A DNA stretch of 58,406 bases from Candidatus Wolfebacteria bacterium (GCA_002400985.2 NVRX02000006.1:33110-91515); one strand, 5' to 3'. Shown: positions 44,252 through 52,834, counted from the stretch's first letter. Numbers and translations: made by a program. Notes: generated by a model from the sequence alone, not told the origin.

Positions 44252-44607
44252 AAAAACATTTAGACAACATACGGTCAAAGCCAGAGCACGTACGAAAGCA
44301 GTATGCATATACTTCTGCAGCTGCAGTATCGCTATCAATTTTCATGATATGGGGGGTAACAATGGTTGTTGCAAAACCACTTGCATATAAAGGTGGAGAC
44401 AATTCAACGCAAACACAGCCACACCCTATAGCAGACCTTGCTTCAACATTTAAAACGGGGTTCGCTGGAGCTGCTGCTTCATTTGAAGATGTTTCAAATG
44501 AAATACAAGGTCAGTATGAAGGTGAGGCACGTCTTGAAATTGTAGAAACAGACAGAAGTTCTACTATTGAAGAGAAGGTGGAACGTGATACGGTACTGAC
44601 ATTCTAA
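44248..44607 (+). CDS. Single-helix membrane protein, 119 aa, unknown function
   Basis: A basic N-terminus (MKKHLDNIRSKPEHVRKQYAYT) precedes one helix (SAAAVSLSIFMIWGVTMVVA) and an acidic extracytoplasmic tail. Start and stop overlap its neighbours: ATGA with the MBL gene, and gyrA 3 nt later. Translational coupling is likely. No family recognised. Confidence 0.7.
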   Translation: MKKHLDNIRSKPEHVRKQYAYTSAAAVSLSIFMIWGVTMVVAKPLAYKGGDNSTQTQPHPIADLASTFKTGFAGAAASFEDVSNEIQGQYEGEARLEIVETDRSSTIEEKVERDTVLTF

Positions 44608-44610
44608 TAT

Positions 44611-47082
44611 ATGGCTGATAAGGAAGAAAAAGAAAAGAAGGTTGTAAGTAATATCATCGATCAAGATATTGTTGATGAGATGCGTACTGCATATATCGAC
44701 TATGCAATGACCGTAATTACCTCACGTGCATTGCCTGATGTACGTGACGGTCTTAAGCCAGTACACAGGCGTATTCTTTTTGGTATGAAGGAAATGGGAC
44801 TTACGCCAAGTGCCCGTTTCAGGAAGAGTGCTGCGGTAGTTGGAGATGTGCTTGGAAAGTATCATCCACACGGAGATACTTCTGTATATGACGCCATGGC
44901 AAAGCTTGCGCAAAATTTTGCAACACGATATCCGCTCGTACAAGGACAGGGAAACTTTGGATCAGTAGATGGAGACTCTCCTGCTGCTATGCGATATACC
45001 GAAGCAAAAATGAGTAAGATTTCTGAAGATATCCTCCGAGACCTTGATAAAGATACTGTGGAGTGGCGGCCAAACTATGACGCCACAAAGAAAGAACCTA
45101 CAGTGCTGCCTACTATTGCACCAAACCTACTTTTAAATGGAACACTTGGTATTGCTGTTGGAATGGCAACAAATATCCCACCGCACAATCTTAGAGAGGT
45201 TGTCGATGCCATTGTGCATCTTATTGATAATCCAAAGGCAACAACAGAAGATCTTCTTGGTTTTGTAAAAGGGCCAGACTTTCCGTTGGGAGGAGTTGCA
45301 TTTAATCAGAAAGACATTGTGCACGCATACACACATGGGCGTGGAGGTGTGGTTGTGCGAGGAGAGGCAGAAATTATAGAAGACAAGAAAGGATTTGCGA
45401 TAATTATTTCTTCAATTCCGTTCCGTGTAAATAAATCAGACTTAATTGTGAAGATGGCTGATCTTGCACGAGATAAAAGAATTGAAGGTATTCGAGATAT
45501 TCGAGATGAGTCTACGAGTGATATTCGTATTGTTATTGAGCTAAAAGGTACTGCACAGCCACAAACCGTTCTTAATAGCATTTATAAATTTACACAGCTT
45601 GAAGATACGTTCCACTACAACATGGTGGCACTTGTTGAGGGAGTTCCACAGACACTCTCATTGAAAGAGATGCTCGAAGCATTTGTAGGGCACCGAAAAA
45701 CTGTAGTACGAAGGCGCACACAGTTTGATTTAAATAAAGCAGAAGAGAGAGAACATATTCTCCTTGGTCTTAAAAAAGCACTTGACCACATTGATGAAAT
45801 TATAAAGATTATTCGTGCATCAAAGGATGTGCCAACAGCACACGCCGGGCTCATGAAGAAGTTTAAATTCTCAGACAGACAGGCAACAGCAATTCTTGAA
45901 ATGAGACTTGCAAAACTTGCTGGACTTGAGCGAAAGAAAATTGAAGAGGAGCTTTCAGAAATACAAAAGATTATTGTAAATTTGAAATCTATTCTCGCAA
46001 GTGCAAAAAAGATACAAACAGTTATAAAAAAAGAACTTGCAGAACTTCATGAAAAACATGGAGATGATAGACGTACAAAGATAATGAAGGGGGGTGTAAA
46101 AAATATTTCAGTAGAAGATCTTGTACCAGAGGAGGACAGCATGCTTGTGCTTACAAAGGGTGGATATATAAAACGAACAAATCCAAAAGAGTATAAGAAG
46201 CAAAAACGTGGAGGTGTTGGGGTTATTGATCTTTCTACAAAAGAAGAAGACGTAGTGGATACATTTATTACTGCTTCAACACACAGTGATCTATTGTTCT
46301 TTACTGATGCAGGAAAAGCATATCAAGTAAAAATGTATGAAATACCTGAGGGCCGTCGTGCAACAAAAGGAAAGAGTATTGCAAATTTCCTTGCTCTTAC
46401 TGGAGAAGAGAATGTAACAAACGTGCTTGCGGTGCCAAAGGGTGCAGCACTCGATGCTATGGGACTTGTATTTGTAACAAAGCACGGAACAGTGAAAAAA
46501 GTATCTGCGAAGAGCTTTGCTGGGGTGAGACGTAGTGGAATTATCGCAATCAATCTAAAAGACAAAGATTGCCTTATTTCTGCACATTTTGTATCGGAAG
46601 GGGATGACATAATGATTGTAACTTCAAATGGTCAGGCAATACGATTTAGAGAATCAGATGCACGAGAGATGGGACGTACTGCAGCTGGTGTTCGAGGTAT
46701 AAAGCTTACAAAAGATGACCGTGTAGTATCTGCACATATTATTCCCGTAGGAAGAGAGAAGGAAGCAGAGTTGTTGGTTGTGAGTGAAATGGGATATGGA
46801 AAACATACAAAGATTAATGAATACAAGCAGCAGAAGCGTGCAGGATCTGGAATTAAAACGGCAAGCATAACAAGCAAGACAGGAAAGATTGTGGGAGGGC
46901 GAATGCTTTTGGGTGACCTTGCACAGTACGAGCTCGTTGCTGTTTCAAAGAAAGGACAGGTAATACGAACAGGGGTACCGGAGATCCCATCTCAAGGACG
47001 AAGTACACAAGGAGTTCGAATCATGAAGTTGAGGGCAGGAGATGCCGTTGCATCGATTGTTCTTCTTACTGTTGAAGAGTAG
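44611..47082 (+). CDS. gyrA: DNA gyrase subunit A
   Basis: 823 aa. Breakage-reunion domain with [20 protein letters not shown], the quinolone-determining [12 protein letters not shown] (Thr at the Ser83 position) and catalytic Tyr in AAMRYTEAK. The C-terminal beta-pinwheel includes a GyrA-box variant ([11 protein letters not shown]), which favours gyrase over Topo IV. gyrB is not in the window. Last gene of the MBL-119aa-gyrA operon. Confidence 0.96.
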   Translation: MADKEEKEKKVVSNIIDQDIVDEMRTAYIDYAMTVITSRALPDVRDGLKPVHRRILFGMKEMGLTPSARFRKSAAVVGDVLGKYHPHGDTSVYDAMAKLAQNFATRYPLVQGQGNFGSVDGDSPAAMRYTEAKMSKISEDILRDLDKDTVEWRPNYDATKKEPTVLPTIAPNLLLNGTLGIAVGMATNIPPHNLREVVDAIVHLIDNPKATTEDLLGFVKGPDFPLGGVAFNQKDIVHAYTHGRGGVVVRGEAEIIEDKKGFAIIISSIPFRVNKSDLIVKMADLARDKRIEGIRDIRDESTSDIRIVIELKGTAQPQTVLNSIYKFTQLEDTFHYNMVALVEGVPQTLSLKEMLEAFVGHRKTVVRRRTQFDLNKAEEREHILLGLKKALDHIDEIIKIIRASKDVPTAHAGLMKKFKFSDRQATAILEMRLAKLAGLERKKIEEELSEIQKIIVNLKSILASAKKIQTVIKKELAELHEKHGDDRRTKIMKGGVKNISVEDLVPEEDSMLVLTKGGYIKRTNPKEYKKQKRGGVGVIDLSTKEEDVVDTFITASTHSDLLFFTDAGKAYQVKMYEIPEGRRATKGKSIANFLALTGEENVTNVLAVPKGAALDAMGLVFVTKHGTVKKVSAKSFAGVRRSGIIAINLKDKDCLISAHFVSEGDDIMIVTSNGQAIRFRESDAREMGRTAAGVRGIKLTKDDRVVSAHIIPVGREKEAELLVVSEMGYGKHTKINEYKQQKRAGSGIKTASITSKTGKIVGGRMLLGDLAQYELVAVSKKGQVIRTGVPEIPSQGRSTQGVRIMKLRAGDAVASIVLLTVEE

Positions 47083-47104
47083 AGGCATAGAGCTCTGCTC
47101 TTGC

Positions 47105-47110
47105 TATACT
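47105..47110 (+). promoter_or_regulatory. -10 box, leaderless start of the methyltransferase-SBP-array operon
   Basis: TATACT lies 8 nt before the ATG at 47119. Confidence 0.45.
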
Positions 47111-47118
47111 AATGAGGA

Positions 47119-47652
47119 ATGAATTTTTCTAAACCACAAGACATAGTGTTGCAAATGGGTCTGCGCGAAGGCATGCGCGTTGTTGATATTGGAAGTGGCA
47201 TTGGGCACTACACACTTGCCGCCGCACCTATTGTTGGGTCTTCTGGCCGTGTGTACGCTATAGATGTACAAGAAGAAATACTTAAGAGTTTGAAGAGAGA
47301 GGTTACAGAGAGAGGGTTTAGTAATGTAAGCACTATATGGGGAGACGTTGAAAAACCTTTTGGCACAAAGCTTAAGGGGGAAGTTGTAGATGCGGCTATT
47401 GTTGCAAATGTACTATTTCAGTTTGAAGATAAGGTTGCTGCCATTACAGAAATACGTCGTATTTTAAAGCCAGGTGGGCTCGTTTTGGTTGTAGATTGGG
47501 CTGGGTGCTATAACAACATTGGGCCAGAGGAGACCTGTGTCGTGGAGGAACATACAGCAGAGCGCCTTTTCATAGACATGGGATTTCATAAAGAAAAAGC
47601 ATTTAGGGCAGGGCCGCACCATTACGCATTAGTATTTAAAAAGCCATCATGA
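47119..47652 (+). CDS. Class I SAM-dependent methyltransferase
   Basis: 177 aa. Motif I VVDIGSGIGHYTLAAAPIVG, acidic loop VYAIDVQEEILKSL, motif near GDVEKPFGTKL and EIRRILKPGGLVLVVDW. It belongs to the small UbiE/MT-11-like group; the substrate is unknown. The stop overlaps the SBP start by 4 bp (ATGA), so it heads the operon leading into the membrane-protein array. Confidence 0.88.
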   Translation: MNFSKPQDIVLQMGLREGMRVVDIGSGIGHYTLAAAPIVGSSGRVYAIDVQEEILKSLKREVTERGFSNVSTIWGDVEKPFGTKLKGEVVDAAIVANVLFQFEDKVAAITEIRRILKPGGLVLVVDWAGCYNNIGPEETCVVEEHTAERLFIDMGFHKEKAFRAGPHHYALVFKKPS

Positions 47653-48893
47653 AGCCATTTCAATTAATTCTTACAGGAGTCTTTGTTGTATTCGCAATTA
47701 TAGGATTATTGGTATTTGCAGGAGCAAATCCAGGAAGCGGAAAAAATACTATTGGAAATATTGTTATATGGGGAACACTTCCTTCGGGAGAGATGCGAGA
47801 GGTTCTTGATGCAGTACGTACTACACGGTCTGATTTTGATGGTGTGACATATACCGAGGTAGGTAGCGATGACTTCCACAGATTGTATACAGAAGCACTC
47901 GCAGTTGATCGTGGTCCAGACATGATCCTTGTTCCTCACACGCTTCTTGTTTCTGAAGCAGAGACACTTCCTGCAATTTCATTTGATTCATTTAGTCAGA
48001 GAGATTTTGAAGATACATTTATAACAGGTGCAGATATTGTTATTGCAAATGGATATTACGGAGTACCCGCAGGTATTGATCCTTTGGTGATGTATTACAA
48101 CAAATCATTGTTGAATAATGCACGAGTAAGTGAAGCTCCAAAATTCTGGGAGCAGTTTATAGGGCTTGCTCCACGGTTTGTAGAAACATCAGAAGGTCTG
48201 TCTATTGAAAAGAGTTTTGTTGCACTTGGCTCATATGAAAATATTCGATATGCAGAAAAAATCCTTGCAAGTTTCTTTTTCCAGGTTGGTTCTCCAATAA
48301 AAGACACAAAAGGAAACATTGTGCTTACCGATACAAAAGATACTGAAAGTGCGCTTCGTTTTTATACTGAGTTCGCAAATCCAAATACTAGTGCGTATAG
48401 TTGGAATAAAAGTGTAAAAGAAGATAGGCGTGCATTTCTTTCAAATGATCTTGCGCTGTACTTTGCTCCCGCAAGCGAAGGAGAAGCTCTGAAAGAAGCA
48501 AATCCAAACATCTCTATTGGAACAGCTCCATTTCCACAGCTAGAAGGGGGAACTCCTGTTGTGTATGGAGATGTATATGTGTTTGCCGTTCCACGAGACT
48601 CAAGGAATGTATTTGGTGCAAAAACTGCAGCGCTTGCATTTATAAACGTTACTGTGGCAGAAGCATTTTCTTCAATTACAGGAATTGCACCAGTGCGAAG
48701 AGACTTACTTGGTGTGGAACAAAAAGATCCTTTGGTAAGTCTTTCGTATGACCAGGCGTTTATTGCAAAAGGATGGCTCTCTCCACAACCTGCACAGGTA
48801 GACAGGGTGTTCTCTGCTATGGTTACAGATGTAGTAAGTGGAAGGAATGATGCACAAGAAGCAATCCTTACAGCACAACGATCACTAAAATAA
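47649..48893 (+). CDS. Family 1 extracellular solute-binding protein
   Basis: 414 aa with an N-terminal helix/signal anchor (LILTGVFVVFAIIGLLVFAGA, no lipobox Cys). The family-1 fold is indicated by GPDMILVPHTLL, GVPAGIDPLVMYYNKSLLNNA, DLALYFAPASEGEALKEANPNISIGTAPFPQ and VYVFAVPRDSRN. Such proteins normally capture sugars for ABC importers, but no permease or ATPase gene is next to it. Instead five small membrane proteins follow directly. The role here is open. Confidence 0.88.
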   Translation: MKPFQLILTGVFVVFAIIGLLVFAGANPGSGKNTIGNIVIWGTLPSGEMREVLDAVRTTRSDFDGVTYTEVGSDDFHRLYTEALAVDRGPDMILVPHTLLVSEAETLPAISFDSFSQRDFEDTFITGADIVIANGYYGVPAGIDPLVMYYNKSLLNNARVSEAPKFWEQFIGLAPRFVETSEGLSIEKSFVALGSYENIRYAEKILASFFFQVGSPIKDTKGNIVLTDTKDTESALRFYTEFANPNTSAYSWNKSVKEDRRAFLSNDLALYFAPASEGEALKEANPNISIGTAPFPQLEGGTPVVYGDVYVFAVPRDSRNVFGAKTAALAFINVTVAEAFSSITGIAPVRRDLLGVEQKDPLVSLSYDQAFIAKGWLSPQPAQVDRVFSAMVTDVVSGRNDAQEAILTAQRSLK

Positions 48894-48894
48894 T

Positions 48895-49308
48895 ATGCGA
48901 ACATTACTCACAATTCTTTTTGGACTTTCATTAGCTTTAACTCCTGTGGTTGCTTTTGCTCAGCCAGGAGGTATTGGTGGCACTGATGGCACTGGAGGAA
49001 GTGGCGGTATTGGAGGAACACAAGAAGTTCAAAGTAACGGCATAAAACTAATTAATCCGCTTGCGGTAGACTCTCTTGAAGAGTTCCTTGCAGAAATACT
49101 CAAGTTTATTGTCCGTCTCGGTACTCTTGTGGTCATTGTTATGATTGTGGTTGTTGGGTTTATGTTTGTGGCGGCCAGAGGAAATCCTGAAGCAATTAGC
49201 AAGGCCAGAACAGCACTTCTGTGGACACTTGTAGGTGCTGTTATATTAATAGGTGCAGAAATTATTGCACAGGCTATTGCAGAAACAGTTAAAGCAATTG
49301 GTTCATGA
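48895..49308 (+). CDS. TrbC/VirB2-like two-helix protein (array member 1)
   Basis: 137 aa. Signal peptide MRTLLTILFGLSLALTPVVAFAQ, a Gly-rich stretch (PGGIGGTDGTGGSGGIGG), then two helices around a short polar loop: LGTLVVIVMIVVVGFMFVAARGNPEAISKARTALLWTLVGAVILIGAEIIAQ. This is the layout of VirB2/TrbC pilins. It starts 1 nt after the SBP and overlaps the next ORF by 4 bp (ATGA). No other type IV secretion gene is in the window. Confidence 0.75.
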   Translation: MRTLLTILFGLSLALTPVVAFAQPGGIGGTDGTGGSGGIGGTQEVQSNGIKLINPLAVDSLEEFLAEILKFIVRLGTLVVIVMIVVVGFMFVAARGNPEAISKARTALLWTLVGAVILIGAEIIAQAIAETVKAIGS

Positions 49309-49550
49309 CATTTAAAATGTTTGTTACAGCATTAATAGATTTTTTTAATACTGCGGTAATTCCGTTGTTGATGTCACTGGTCCTTCTCATCTTTATGTGG
49401 GGGGTAGTACAGTACTTCTTTATTAAAAAGGAAGATCCCGAAGCTCGTATTGAAGGAGCTAAGTTCATGATGTGGGGAGTTATTGCCTTTGCGGTAATTG
49501 TCTCTATGTGGGGGTTGGTGAGTTTATTACTTAATTCGTTTGGAATCTAA
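49305..49550 (+). CDS. Two-helix WG-motif membrane protein (array member 2)
   Basis: 81 aa, no signal peptide. Two helices: IPLLMSLVLLIFMWGVVQYFFI and KFMMWGVIAFAVIVSMWGLVSLLL, joined by a charged loop (KKEDPEARIEGA). The second helix repeats the WG-x(8-9)-WG pattern seen in members 3 and 4. Overlaps member 1 and lies 4 nt before member 3. Confidence 0.75.
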   Translation: MTFKMFVTALIDFFNTAVIPLLMSLVLLIFMWGVVQYFFIKKEDPEARIEGAKFMMWGVIAFAVIVSMWGLVSLLLNSFGI

Positions 49551-49554
49551 TATT

Positions 49555-50025
49555 ATGAAAAAGAATATACAAATAATTGGAATGTTGGCACTCATGGCAT
49601 TTATATTTGTGCCGATGTTTGCACATGCGCAGCTTACTGGAGGCAATATTGGAGAAGTTACAGTAGGTATAACAAATTTTATAGGAACCACCCTAATGAC
49701 ACTAGTATTTGCAATTGCACTACTTATGTTCGTGTGGGGACTTTTTAGTAGCTTTATACTAGGAGGAGCAAATGAAGAAAAGCGAAAAGAGGGAAAACAG
49801 CTTATGCTGTGGGGGATCATTGCCTTTGCGGTAATGGTGTCAATATGGGGGCTTGTGAGCATTATCACTACATCTTTTGACCTTAATGGAAACAAGAGTG
49901 TAACTATTCCAACCATTCCTTCCACTTCTGGATCTGCCGGTTCTCCATTTACCACAGGCGGTTCTTCTGCAGGAACTCCTTCTACGCCTGATCCGGTACC
50001 TACAGATGGATTCTTCGGAATATAA
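49555..50025 (+). CDS. Two-helix WG-motif membrane protein with signal peptide and Ser/Pro/Thr tail (array member 3)
   Basis: 156 aa from the ATG at 49555 (MKKNIQIIG), preferred to 49540, which overlaps member 2. Signal peptide ending near AHAQ, helix TLVFAIALLMFVWGLFSSFIL, loop GGANEEKRKEGKQ, helix LMLWGIIAFAVMVSIWGLVSII, then a low-complexity tail (TIPSTSGSAGSPFTTGGSSAGTPSTPDP) probably exposed outside. Very similar to member 4 through the helices. Confidence 0.75.
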   Translation: MKKNIQIIGMLALMAFIFVPMFAHAQLTGGNIGEVTVGITNFIGTTLMTLVFAIALLMFVWGLFSSFILGGANEEKRKEGKQLMLWGIIAFAVMVSIWGLVSIITTSFDLNGNKSVTIPTIPSTSGSAGSPFTTGGSSAGTPSTPDPVPTDGFFGI

Positions 50026-50059
50026 AAACAGCAAGATTATCCACATAAATGAGTATGTA

Positions 50060-50089
50060 TTGCAATAATGTCAGATAAGACGGTATTAT
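50060..50089 (+). promoter_or_regulatory. Internal promoter, leaderless start of array member 4
   Basis: TTGCAA (50060-50065), 18-bp spacer, TATTAT (50084-50089), 7 nt before the ATG at 50097. Confidence 0.5.
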
Positions 50090-50096
50090 AGGTTGT

Positions 50097-50471
50097 ATGA
50101 AAAAGAACACACAAATTTTAGGTACACTTAGTGGGTTAGCATTATACGCGGTAATGGTAATGCCTCTTGTAGCAGTGGCTCAGTTTGCAGGATCAGGCGT
50201 AGAAGATCTTGCGTCAGATATTATTACTTTTATTAATGAAACTCTTATTCCTCTTGTATTTGCACTAGCATTGATAGTGTTTATCTGGGGACTTTTCCAA
50301 AGTTTTATTATCGGTGGAACAAATGAAGAGAAGAGAGCTGAGGGAAAGCAACTCATGATGTGGGGAATTATTGCATTTGCAGTAATGGTATCAGTATGGG
50401 GACTTGTGAATATTCTTACAGGAACACTTGACCTTGATAATACTGTAGATCTTCCAGAGGTATTATTATAA
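50097..50471 (+). CDS. Two-helix WG-motif membrane protein with signal peptide (array member 4)
   Basis: 124 aa. Signal peptide MKKNTQILGTLSGLALYAVMVMPLVAVAQ, helix LIPLVFALALIVFIWGLFQSFII, loop GGTNEEKRAEGKQ, helix LMMWGIIAFAVMVSVWGLVNIL, short acidic tail. Nearly identical in its core to member 3, indicating a recent tandem duplication. It has its own promoter. Confidence 0.78.
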   Translation: MKKNTQILGTLSGLALYAVMVMPLVAVAQFAGSGVEDLASDIITFINETLIPLVFALALIVFIWGLFQSFIIGGTNEEKRAEGKQLMMWGIIAFAVMVSVWGLVNILTGTLDLDNTVDLPEVLL

Positions 50472-50481
50472 CTAAACCGTA

Positions 50482-50748
50482 ATGAATCTAGATAGATTAC
50501 TTGACGGGTTTGTTCGAGAGTTAGTAAACCCATTCATAATACTTCTTATTGGTGTTGCAACAATCATTTTCATCTATGGAGTTCTAGAATTTCTAGGAAC
50601 CTTTGGAAAAGGGGATGAGGCACGAATAAAAGGACGTAGTCATATGGTATGGGGACTTATTGGGCTAGCCATAATGTTTGGCGTGTTCGGAATCTTGGGA
50701 ATTGTATTACGTACATTCGGCATAGATGCTCCATTAGACGTTCTGTAG
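50482..50748 (+). CDS. Two-helix membrane protein (array member 5)
   Basis: 88 aa, no signal peptide. Helix LVNPFIILLIGVATIIFIYGVLEFL, loop GTFGKGDEARIKGRS, helix HMVWGLIGLAIMFGVFGILGIVL. The pattern WG and FG instead of WG/WG shows a diverged paralogue. It ends the array and is followed by a terminator. Confidence 0.75.
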   Translation: MNLDRLLDGFVRELVNPFIILLIGVATIIFIYGVLEFLGTFGKGDEARIKGRSHMVWGLIGLAIMFGVFGILGIVLRTFGIDAPLDVL

Positions 50749-50756
50749 ATAAAAAT

Positions 50757-50789
50757 AAAAACGGCGATCCAATAAAGGTCGCCGTTTTT
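50757..50789. terminator. Bidirectional terminator (array / SPFH operon)
   Basis: AAAAACGGCGA, TCCAATAAAGG, TCGCCGTTTTT. It serves the array on the plus strand and the SPFH operon on the minus strand. Confidence 0.9.
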
Positions 50790-50794
50790 GTTTG

Positions 50795-50811
50795 TGTCAG
50801 GTTAAACAAAA
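50795..50811. repeat. Inverted repeat, left arm, flanking the SPFH unit
   Basis: TGTCAGGTTAAACAAAA is the perfect 17-bp reverse complement of 52474-52490. It sits between the terminator and the stop of the 156-aa gene. Confidence 0.8.
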
Positions 50812-50817
50812 GATTAA

Positions 50818-51288
50818 TCAGGAGTCGCAAACACGCGGCTGCTGGTTTCCTCCAGCTCGTTTCTGCCACGTTTTAAACACCAATATTTCACTGGATGTAT
50901 TTACGATCTTGTACCCGTCAAAGTAGAGTGTCCCTTGTACTGTTCGTGTATTAATGCGAACAACATAAGGAAGTATACTTTTGCAAGGGTCAAGATACGC
51001 ATGCCACGCACCGTCTTTTCGAAGCATGAAGACTGGTGAAGATTCACCTGCCTCAAGTACAAATTCAGATGGTGTGAGGGGTGCAGAAATTGTCTGCCTC
51101 CGTGTCTCCGGTCTACTGTTAAGTAGATTAAAGACAAAAATAGCAGAAAAAATTGCAGCAATAAGCCAGAAAGTTTTCCAGGCATTTAACCAGGTAAGTC
51201 TCCTGCCGTTCATTTTTGGCATCTTCTTACTTCCGTAAAGAAGAAGAAAGATGACAAGCATTGTGGCCAGTGTAATGAAAATAACCAT
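50818..51288 (-). CDS. Single-anchor membrane protein, 156 aa, partner of the SPFH gene
   Basis: Helix VIFITLATMLVIFLLLYG, a basic loop (KKMPKMNGRRLTW), a second helix (FWLIAAIFSAIFVFNLL), then a soluble extracytoplasmic domain with two Cys (LDPCKSIL, RVCDS). Start overlaps the SPFH stop (TAATG), preceded by GGAGGAAG, so the two are translationally coupled. NfeD-like partners are common for SPFH proteins but I see no NfeD signature. Function unknown. Confidence 0.75.
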   Translation of the reverse strand: MVIFITLATMLVIFLLLYGSKKMPKMNGRRLTWLNAWKTFWLIAAIFSAIFVFNLLNSRPETRRQTISAPLTPSEFVLEAGESSPVFMLRKDGAWHAYLDPCKSILPYVVRINTRTVQGTLYFDGYKIVNTSSEILVFKTWQKRAGGNQQPRVCDS

Positions 51289-52454
51289 TATACTTCCTCC
51301 GGCTTAGTGTTGTCTTTATTAAGCAACCTTGCAGCAGCAGCCTTTATCAGGCTATCACTGTCAGAGTCAGATGACAGGCCATTGGTAACAATAACAGTGT
51401 TGCCATTTGCACCAACCTTATCAAGTGTAAGGAGTTTTAGTATATCAAGCCCATATTCGTGAGCCTTGGCTGTCTTAGCAATTACTTCAAATGCCTTTGC
51501 GTTAGCTTTGCCTACTTTACGTATGTCATAGGCCTTGCCGTCAGCAAGTATTCTCATTGCGTCTCTTTCTCCTTCTACTTTTTTACGACGTACATCAGCT
51601 GCAATTACTGAAATTGTACGTTCTTGAGTAAGCTCTCGGTATTCTCCGAGAGGGTCAATCTTTAGAAGATACGCGTTCTCTATTGTGACGCCATAAGTTT
51701 CAGAAACCCACTCTTTGATGGATTTTCCTGGACCAGGACCATCTCCAGGAGTGTGACCGGCTGTATCTTCAGCCTCTTGAGCACAAAGAATTCGATCAGA
51801 AAAACCGCCTTCTTTATGTCTGCTTGTCTGCTCCTTTATAAGTTCTTCATATGTTTTACTTGCCGCATAATCTTTTGCAATCTCGTTGAGAATACTCTCG
51901 ATTATTTGCGGCCAGTCCTCATTCATGAAGAGGGCTTTATATGGGTTTGTAATCCTTATAATTGCCACATACTCTAGAGTAACTGGAATAATCTCGCCAT
52001 CATCACCGTGCGTTTCACCATCCGGCAAAACCATCGAGTATGGAAAGCGAGTTGCAAAAGCAAAGTTGGTTGACACATTAGTACGAGCAACAACCTTGCT
52101 TTCTTTTCCGTCTTGTTGCATTTCCCGCCATGACAGTTTGTACTGGTGTACATTCTGCGCGAAAGGAATTCCAACAAATTTCCAACCAAATATATTCCAA
52201 GGATTTTTCTTAGGTGTTGTGTCAGGAATAATTTCCCAACGCTCATCATCTCCTCCAGTTCCTTTGAATTTATGTCCAGAATATACCATTACAAAACGAT
52301 TAAATGCATTACCGTTCATAATGGCTTGGACAGTTCCTTCTTTTGGCTTTGTAAAAACAATGCCATTGTCCGCAAAGAGTCTGTCGACCCAAAACGGAGA
52401 GGTAAGAGCCACTCCGACACCTACCGAAGTCAATACTGTTGATAAAAGCAACAT
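51288..52454 (-). CDS. SPFH/Band 7 domain membrane protein
   Basis: 388 aa. N-terminal helix (LLLSTVLTSVGVGVALTSPFW), an SPFH-type beta domain (TNVSTNFAFATRFPYS, VTLEYVAIIRITNPYKALF), then the helical region typical of band-7 proteins: GVTIENAYLLKIDPLGEYRELTQERTISVIAADVRRKKVEGERDAMRILADGKAY. Stomatin/flotillin-like proteins form large membrane rings. Strong SD (GAAAGGAGTGAG) before the ATG. Forms an operon with the 156-aa gene, bracketed by 17-bp inverted repeats. Confidence 0.85.
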   Translation of the reverse strand: MLLLSTVLTSVGVGVALTSPFWVDRLFADNGIVFTKPKEGTVQAIMNGNAFNRFVMVYSGHKFKGTGGDDERWEIIPDTTPKKNPWNIFGWKFVGIPFAQNVHQYKLSWREMQQDGKESKVVARTNVSTNFAFATRFPYSMVLPDGETHGDDGEIIPVTLEYVAIIRITNPYKALFMNEDWPQIIESILNEIAKDYAASKTYEELIKEQTSRHKEGGFSDRILCAQEAEDTAGHTPGDGPGPGKSIKEWVSETYGVTIENAYLLKIDPLGEYRELTQERTISVIAADVRRKKVEGERDAMRILADGKAYDIRKVGKANAKAFEVIAKTAKAHEYGLDILKLLTLDKVGANGNTVIVTNGLSSDSDSDSLIKAAAARLLNKDNTKPEEV

Positions 52455-52473
52455 AACTCACTCCTTTCATTTT

Positions 52474-52490
52474 TTTTGTTTAACCTGACA
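52474..52490. repeat. Inverted repeat, right arm, flanking the SPFH unit
   Basis: TTTTGTTTAACCTGACA, exact reverse complement of 50795-50811. It lies in the 5' leader of the SPFH gene, about 20 nt upstream of the start. It partly overlaps a GACAAAG/CTTTGTC hairpin (52487-52505). Confidence 0.8.
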
Positions 52491-52512
52491 AAGAGCTTCT
52501 TTGTCTGAGCAC

Positions 52513-52518
52513 ACTATA
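52513..52518 (-). promoter_or_regulatory. Probable -10 box of the SPFH operon
   Basis: Minus-strand TATAGT preceded by TG (extended -10). The implied leader of about 50 nt would contain the GACAAAG hairpin, the 17-nt repeat and the SD. Confidence 0.35.
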
Positions 52519-52544
52519 CAATAAATAAGTGAAATGTCAAAGAT

Positions 52545-52570
52545 AAAACCGCCATATATGGCGGTCTATC
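52545..52570. terminator. Palindrome CCGCCATATATGGCGG, possible terminator of the tRNA cluster
   Basis: AAAACCGCCATATATGGCGGTCTAT lies directly downstream of the minus-strand tRNA cluster, with AAAA (T-run on the minus strand). Confidence 0.6.
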
Positions 52571-52575
52571 TATAC

Positions 52576-52660
52576 TGGTGGGGATGGGGAGACTTGAACT
52601 CCCACAGATTACTCTACTAGTTCCTAAGACTAGCGCGTCTACCAATTCCGCCACATCCCC
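52576..52660 (-). tRNA. tRNA-Leu(TAG)
   Basis: Minus strand: acceptor GGGGATG/CATCCCC, long variable arm, anticodon stem CTAGT/ACTAG with loop CTTAGGA (TAG). CCA is encoded (plus 52576-52578). Confidence 0.94.
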
Positions 52661-52694
52661 ATGTGGTCGCCGCAGTATATCAAAAACATGCGAG

Positions 52695-52767
52695 TCCGCC
52701 CACTAGGACTCGAACCTAGGACCCACTGCTTAAGAGGCAGTTGCTCTACCAACTGAGCTATAGGCGG
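52695..52767 (-). tRNA. tRNA-Lys(CTT)
   Basis: Minus strand: CCGCCTA/TGGGCGG acceptor, D-arm GCTCAGTTGGTAGAGC, anticodon stem ACTGC/GCAGT with loop CTCTTAA (CTT), T-arm CTAGG/CCTAG. CCA is not encoded. Confidence 0.93.
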
Positions 52768-52834
52768 ATATCAAAAGATAGTAACTGAATATAGAATCTT
52801 TGCAATGCTTTGTTGTTGTAAAGATGTTTTGTAT

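Noticed and set aside
48895-50748. Complete type IV secretion or conjugation locus
   Set aside because: Only VirB2/TrbC-like small proteins are present; no VirB4, VirB6, VirB8-11 or coupling protein in the window.
50795-52490. Insertion sequence
   Set aside because: Inverted repeats are present but no transposase and no target-site duplication; kept only as a possible cassette.
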